NCBI GenBank assembly: GCA_023375675.1 | Contig: JALQBC010000007.1 | Span: forward strand, 744,001 to 808,000 | Source: Cytospora piceicola | Taxonomy: Eukaryota; Ascomycota; Sordariomycetes; Diaporthales; Cytosporaceae | DNA length: 64,000 bases | Direction: 5' to 3' | In this document: piece by piece, positions 60,233-64,000 of the stretch | How positions within the stretch are numbered: position 1 is the first letter of the stretch | Layout of the letters: each line of letters opens with the position of its first letter | The notes under the pieces: generated by a model | The model's database searches: none | The model's input: only the letters and a program-made list of their open reading frames with translations | What the model was told of the DNA's origin: nothing | Program-made: the position numbers and the translations under genes

Positions 60233-60555
60233 CTGCTGTTCCGTCACTCTCAAGCACGCAAGTCATGGATGGTGGGTTAACCGGTAAAAGTTCGTAGTAG
60301 GTAGTGGTGGTAGGTAGTGGTAGCGGTAGCGGTAGTAGTAAGTAGACTTGTGAGCGTTCTGGGCTGGCCCAGGTGTGTTTTTGTTTTTGTTTTGTGGTAA
60401 TAGTTTCTCGTCTGAAATTTCTAAATGCCGCTTTCCACTTCCCAGCCGTGACCAACCCCTCCCCCCTTTCCCACCCCTTCGTCTTTTGTTTTTCTTTTCA
60501 CAATATATATAGACAGGTAGATAGATAGATAGATGCGTAGATATATCTATCTGCC

Positions 60556-61719
60556 TTACAGCCTCTGGATGATGGCGGCGGCGTACTCGTGGGTCTTGGC
60601 CTTGCCGCCCAGGTCACCGGTCAGGGCCTTGCCCTCGGCGAGGGTGTCGAAGGCGGCCTTCTCGATGCGGTCGGCGTACTCGTTCAGGCCCATGTGGCGC
60701 AGCATCATCATGGAGGACAGCAGCATGGCGGTGGGGTTGGCGAGGCCCTGGCCGGCGATGTCGGGGGCGGAGCCGTGGACGGCCTCGAAGATGGAGCACT
60801 CGTCGCCGATGTTGCCCGAGGGGGTCAGGCCGAGGCCGCCGATGAGGCCGGCGCACATGTCGGAGAGGATGTCGCCGTACAGGTTGGGCATGACGAGGAC
60901 CTTGTCGTTGTAGGGGACGGGGTCGGTGGTCATCTTGAGGCAGGTGTTGTCGAGCAGCTCGGAGCTGAGCTCGATGCCGGGGAAGTCGCGGGCGACGTCG
61001 TAGGCGGTGTTGAGGAACAGGCCGTCCGACAGCTTCATGATGGTGGCCTTGTGGACGACCAGGACCTTCTTGCGGCCGATCTCCTGGGCCTGCTGGAAGG
61101 CGAAGCGGAGGACGCGCTCCGAGGCCTCGCGGGTGATGAGCTTGATGGACTGGACGACGCCGTCGACGACGGTGTGCTCGATGCCGCTGTACTCGCCCTC
61201 GGTGTTCTCGCGGATCAGGACGGTGTCGACGTTGTCGTAGGGGGTCTTGTAGCCGGCGACGGAGCGGCAGGGGCGCAGGTTGGCGAAGAGGTTGAAGGTG
61301 CGGCGGAGGGTCAGGTTGAGGGAGACGTGGCCCTTGCCGACGGGGGTGGCGAGGGGGCCCTTGAGGGCGACCTTGTTGCGCTCGATGCTCTCGATGGCGC
61401 TGTCGGGGATGGCGGTCTTGCCGTCCTTGAGGATGGGGGTGACGTCGACGGGCTCCCATGTGACGGGGGCCTTTGCGGCGGCGAAGATGTCCTTGACGGC
61501 CTGGGAGATCTCGGGGCCGATACCGTCACCCTCGATCAGGGAGACGGGGTAGTTGCCGTTGGAATCCTTCTTTCCGTGGTACTTGGCCACCCTGTCGGCG
61601 TTGGAGATCCATCTCCTCTGGATCTGGGACTGGCTGAGGGCGAAGGTGGCGCGGGGAGCAGCGCGGACGAACTCGCGCCTCGCGGGGGAGGCCGCAGCCA
61701 TGGATCGAATGGCCAGCAT
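60556..61719 (-). CDS. IDH1: NAD+-dependent isocitrate dehydrogenase, regulatory subunit 1, mitochondrial
   Basis: Single exon on the minus strand, 387 residues. The first 40-45 residues are Arg/Ala/Ser-rich with no acidic residue until Glu16, a mitochondrial presequence ending near QIQRRWIS. The mature part has all isopropylmalate/isocitrate dehydrogenase hallmarks: VSLIEGDGIGPEI, NLFANLRPCRSV, LIRENTEGEYSGIEH, MPNLYGDILSDMCAGLIGGL and FEAVHGSAPDIAGQGLANPT. The subunit type is Idh1 rather than Idh2, judged from YKTPYDNVDTVLIREN and the N-terminal region. It works in the citric acid cycle as part of an octamer with Idh2, allosterically activated by AMP. Strongly GC-biased codons suggest high expression. 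Simple repeats (GTAGA and GTGTT types) fill its presumed 5' leader. Confidence 0.94.
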   Translation of the reverse strand: MLAIRSMAAASPARREFVRAAPRATFALSQSQIQRRWISNADRVAKYHGKKDSNGNYPVSLIEGDGIGPEISQAVKDIFAAAKAPVTWEPVDVTPILKDGKTAIPDSAIESIERNKVALKGPLATPVGKGHVSLNLTLRRTFNLFANLRPCRSVAGYKTPYDNVDTVLIRENTEGEYSGIEHTVVDGVVQSIKLITREASERVLRFAFQQAQEIGRKKVLVVHKATIMKLSDGLFLNTAYDVARDFPGIELSSELLDNTCLKMTTDPVPYNDKVLVMPNLYGDILSDMCAGLIGGLGLTPSGNIGDECSIFEAVHGSAPDIAGQGLANPTAMLLSSMMMLRHMGLNEYADRIEKAAFDTLAEGKALTGDLGGKAKTHEYAAAIIQRL

Positions 61720-62415
61720 CTTGGGTTGATTTGTATGTGATGTAGAGTAGGGTAGAGTAGAGTAGAGTAGAGCAGAGTAGAGTAAAAGGATTCACAATCA
61801 CAATCACAAGAAACGGCAACAAATGAGAGGGAAGAGGGAGTGGAGTGTATTGTGTTGTGTTGTGTTGTGGTGTTGTGTGGTGGTGATGTTGGTAGTGGTG
61901 GTGGTTTTTGGTTAGGTAGTTTTGGGGGGTTGGCAAGATAAACTTCAAGCTTTAGCAATCCCCAATGCAAGCCGCTAAAGACTCGGGATGGCAGGGGGGT
62001 GCTGCGGGTTTTTTTGAGCATTTTCCTCCGAACCGAACATAACCGCTCGGATCGGGGAGAAGGATATCTTGCGTCCGAGCGCTGCCAGAAAGTCAGAGAG
62101 AGTGAAAAAAAAAAAATCCACTGGCTAAACAAACTAACTAATGAAAGGCCTTCAATTGAATTTGGCCATCAAGGTTCCACTTTGTTTTCTTTGTAGTGGT
62201 TATACTATGTATTGTGTTTCTACATAGAATTACCTAGTCTACCTACTTAAGCACACAGTAGACGACGAGGCTGCTTGGTTATTACATCTCCAACGTGAGG
62301 GGCTCTGCTGCATTAATTCCTTCCTCCCTTTACCACAAACAAGCTCTCACCAACTACACAACATACTTAAGTACACACATAACACACAACCCACCCAATA
62401 AACATAACCTCCACA
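61720..62415. other. intergenic between divergent IDH1 and FYV7
   Basis: GTAGA repeat at 61743-61784 and GTGTT repeat at about 61849-61875, both in the probable IDH1 leader; an A-run near 62106-62116. No other gene. Confidence 0.6.
61743..61784. repeat. GTAGA tandem repeat
   Basis: About eight imperfect pentamers just upstream of the IDH1 ATG. Confidence 0.8.
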
Positions 62416-63258
62416 ATGGGCTTCAAACGCCCACACGACCAGGTCGACGCCGGCGCACCAGCACCAGCACCGTCCTCGACCTCCGCCCCGCCAGACGCCA
62501 AGAAGCGCAAGGGCTTCCGCGTCGGCCCCGAGAACCTGCCAGACGGCGCGTGGAGGAGGAAGAACACCAAGATCAAGCACGAGCTCATCCACAAGGCCAA
62601 GGTCAAGAAGGAGTACGCCAAGGTCAAGGCCGAGGTGGCAAAGGAGAACGAGAGGAAGCAGCAGCAACCCGCCGCCGCCGAGGACGCGGGGGGGGAGGAG
62701 CAGCAGGAGGAGCAGGAGCAGCAACCACAACAGCCCGACCGCGAGCCCAGCCCCGTCGACACGGCCCAGGACAGGGCGCACATGAACCCGGAGCGACAGG
62801 CCCTCCTCAACGGCGAGAAGATACCCCAGAAGCCAAGGGCACCGATAGTAGAACACAAGAAGCCAGCAGCGGCGGCACCCGACAGCGCGGAGCAGCAGCA
62901 GCAGCAGCAGCAGCCGGAGGGCGGCGCGGCGGGGCAGGACCCGGCAGATGGGCAGCAGGGGCAGCAGCAGCGCGGGGACGGCAGGCGCGGGGCCGCCGGC
63001 CGCCGCCCGGACTACTACGACAAGGCGCTCAAGGAGGGCTCCAGGAAGAAGGCCGAGGCCGAGGCGCGCGAGGCCGAGTTCACGCGGCGCGCCGAGGAGC
63101 GCGAGCGCAGGGTGGCCGAGCGCGAGAGGCTGCGCAGGCAGATGCTCAAGGCCAAGGGCATGACGACGCACGGCCGCAACGCCGGCAAGCAGAAGCTGGG
63201 CCGCGAGAGCTTCGTCCTGCTGGACAAGGTCCAGAGGATGGTTGGGAAGAAGGCGTAG
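62416..63258 (+). CDS. FYV7: rRNA-processing protein Fyv7 (CCDC59/TAP26 family)
   Basis: Single exon, 280 residues, start ATG in a cacaATG context. The N-terminal signature is [20 protein letters not shown] followed by [20 protein letters not shown]. The C-terminal signature is [16 protein letters not shown] followed by a long charged coiled coil and [20 protein letters not shown], then [19 protein letters not shown]. Both match Fyv7, a nucleolar factor for 18S rRNA processing. The middle (residues 75-195) is Gln/Glu/Ala/Pro low complexity with a Q7 tract, which makes the protein longer than the yeast one (151). No intron is needed. Confidence 0.87.
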   Translation: MGFKRPHDQVDAGAPAPAPSSTSAPPDAKKRKGFRVGPENLPDGAWRRKNTKIKHELIHKAKVKKEYAKVKAEVAKENERKQQQPAAAEDAGGEEQQEEQEQQPQQPDREPSPVDTAQDRAHMNPERQALLNGEKIPQKPRAPIVEHKKPAAAAPDSAEQQQQQQQPEGGAAGQDPADGQQGQQQRGDGRRGAAGRRPDYYDKALKEGSRKKAEAEAREAEFTRRAEERERRVAERERLRRQMLKAKGMTTHGRNAGKQKLGRESFVLLDKVQRMVGKKA

Positions 63259-64000
63259 GCTGGTTTTGAGGGAAGGCTAAAAAAAAAACAAGGATGGGGC
63301 GTGGAGTGTGGGATACATATCGCCCTTTTGAAAGGAAAAGCATAAAGATACCCGGGAAGGAAAATGACAATTCTCGCCGTCAAGTTCACGGCTGCTATAA
63401 GTTTCTGTTCGAATTTAAATATTCGCTCCAATGTACATGGCGCGTATGTGTGTGTGTGGCAACTTTTTCATGTTGGCATCATGTGTGGTTGGTATGAGCT
63501 CAAGTATGTCCTGTCATTAGGAATTGAATATTTCGACAACGTATAACAACCACCTTTCGAAAACATATTATGTTGTCGAGCAGCCAAATAAACCAATCTA
63601 AGGGTTCCTGGGAGACCTGGAGACTACCTAGGTAATCATAGAAGCCAACAACTGAGAAGTTTAAAGCGGTGGTATCCATAGGGTGGCCCAGATACACTGC
63701 TATACCATCTGGGCATTTTCTCGCCAAAGCGAACACACACTCCCCGTATTTTTGTTGATCCCAAAATCTTTTTGAAATGTTTTGGCCCTCACCTGTAGAC
63801 CCGTCTGAGCACTCGGACAAACAAACCCCAACACGCCGTCACATGCAAACAGGAATTGGTATCTCATGCCATACTTCACGCATCACCTCTCGAAATGTTT
63901 CATCATGTCACCACCCACACTCAATGCACTCAACCCCCTGATGAAATGTCTGTCACCTTACCTTTGGCCCTCAAGATTATCATCCGGGAACTTGTCCGTA
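63259..64000. other. intergenic to window end
   Basis: No supported gene; TACCTAGGTA at 63625-63634. Confidence 0.55.

Larger units (their letters stand above)
59784..60555. other. intergenic between convergent SEC5 and IDH1
   Basis: A G-rich tract (59791-59820) and a GCTA palindrome (60211-60232); no gene. Confidence 0.6.

Noticed and set aside
60589..61740. 383-codon open frame on the plus strand
   Set aside because: Antisense shadow of IDH1 caused by GC-biased third positions; Gly/Val/Asp-rich nonsense composition.

Overview
The window is a stretch of nuclear chromosome from a filamentous ascomycete, most likely a Sordariomycete. Genes sit on both strands, are roughly 1-2 kb apart, and carry short introns (mostly 54-150 nt) with GT..AG ends and GTAAGT-like donors. 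The gene set is typical of Pezizomycotina: two Zn2Cys6 regulators, a DHA2-type MFS pump, a rhodopsin-domain membrane protein, DUF300 and Atos proteins. I cannot name the genus. All exon maps below were made by hand-splicing on reading frame, splice signals and family similarity.

Layout. 0-1 kb: the 3' end of the tRNA methyltransferase gene TRM4. 1.7-14.6 kb: an accessory-looking block lying between TRM4 and the methylenetetrahydrofolate reductase gene. It holds a decayed O-methyltransferase, a stand-alone EgtB-like sulfoxide synthase (DinB plus FGE-sulfatase domains, no methyltransferase domain), a small SET-domain protein, a 14-helix MFS pump and a Zn2Cys6 regulator. This is the best candidate in the window for an undescribed system: a small sulfur/imidazole-type metabolite cluster related to ergothioneine chemistry. 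16-45 kb: core genes, namely MET13, a DUF300 protein, the giant lipid-transfer protein CSF1 (one exon of 9.75 kb), a double zinc-finger regulator, a secreted GH92 protein that seems to lack catalytic acids, a UBE2Z-like E2 and an Atos-domain protein. 45-54 kb: a second accessory-looking stretch with a 7-TM rhodopsin-domain protein, a BAHD acyltransferase broken by an 8-bp insertion, and 3.4 kb with no gene I can support. 54-64 kb: a small unknown protein gene, then SEC5, IDH1 and FYV7.

A recurring theme is a short palindrome, ACCTAGGT (often TACCTAGGTA). I count 16 exact copies, against about one expected by chance. All but one are intergenic. The exception is the 8-bp insertion that breaks the BAHD gene, and a second copy touches the start codon of that gene. 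A related palindrome, GTACCCTAGGGTAC, supplies one of the stop codons in the O-methyltransferase relic. I found no tRNA, rRNA, CRISPR array or intact transposon.
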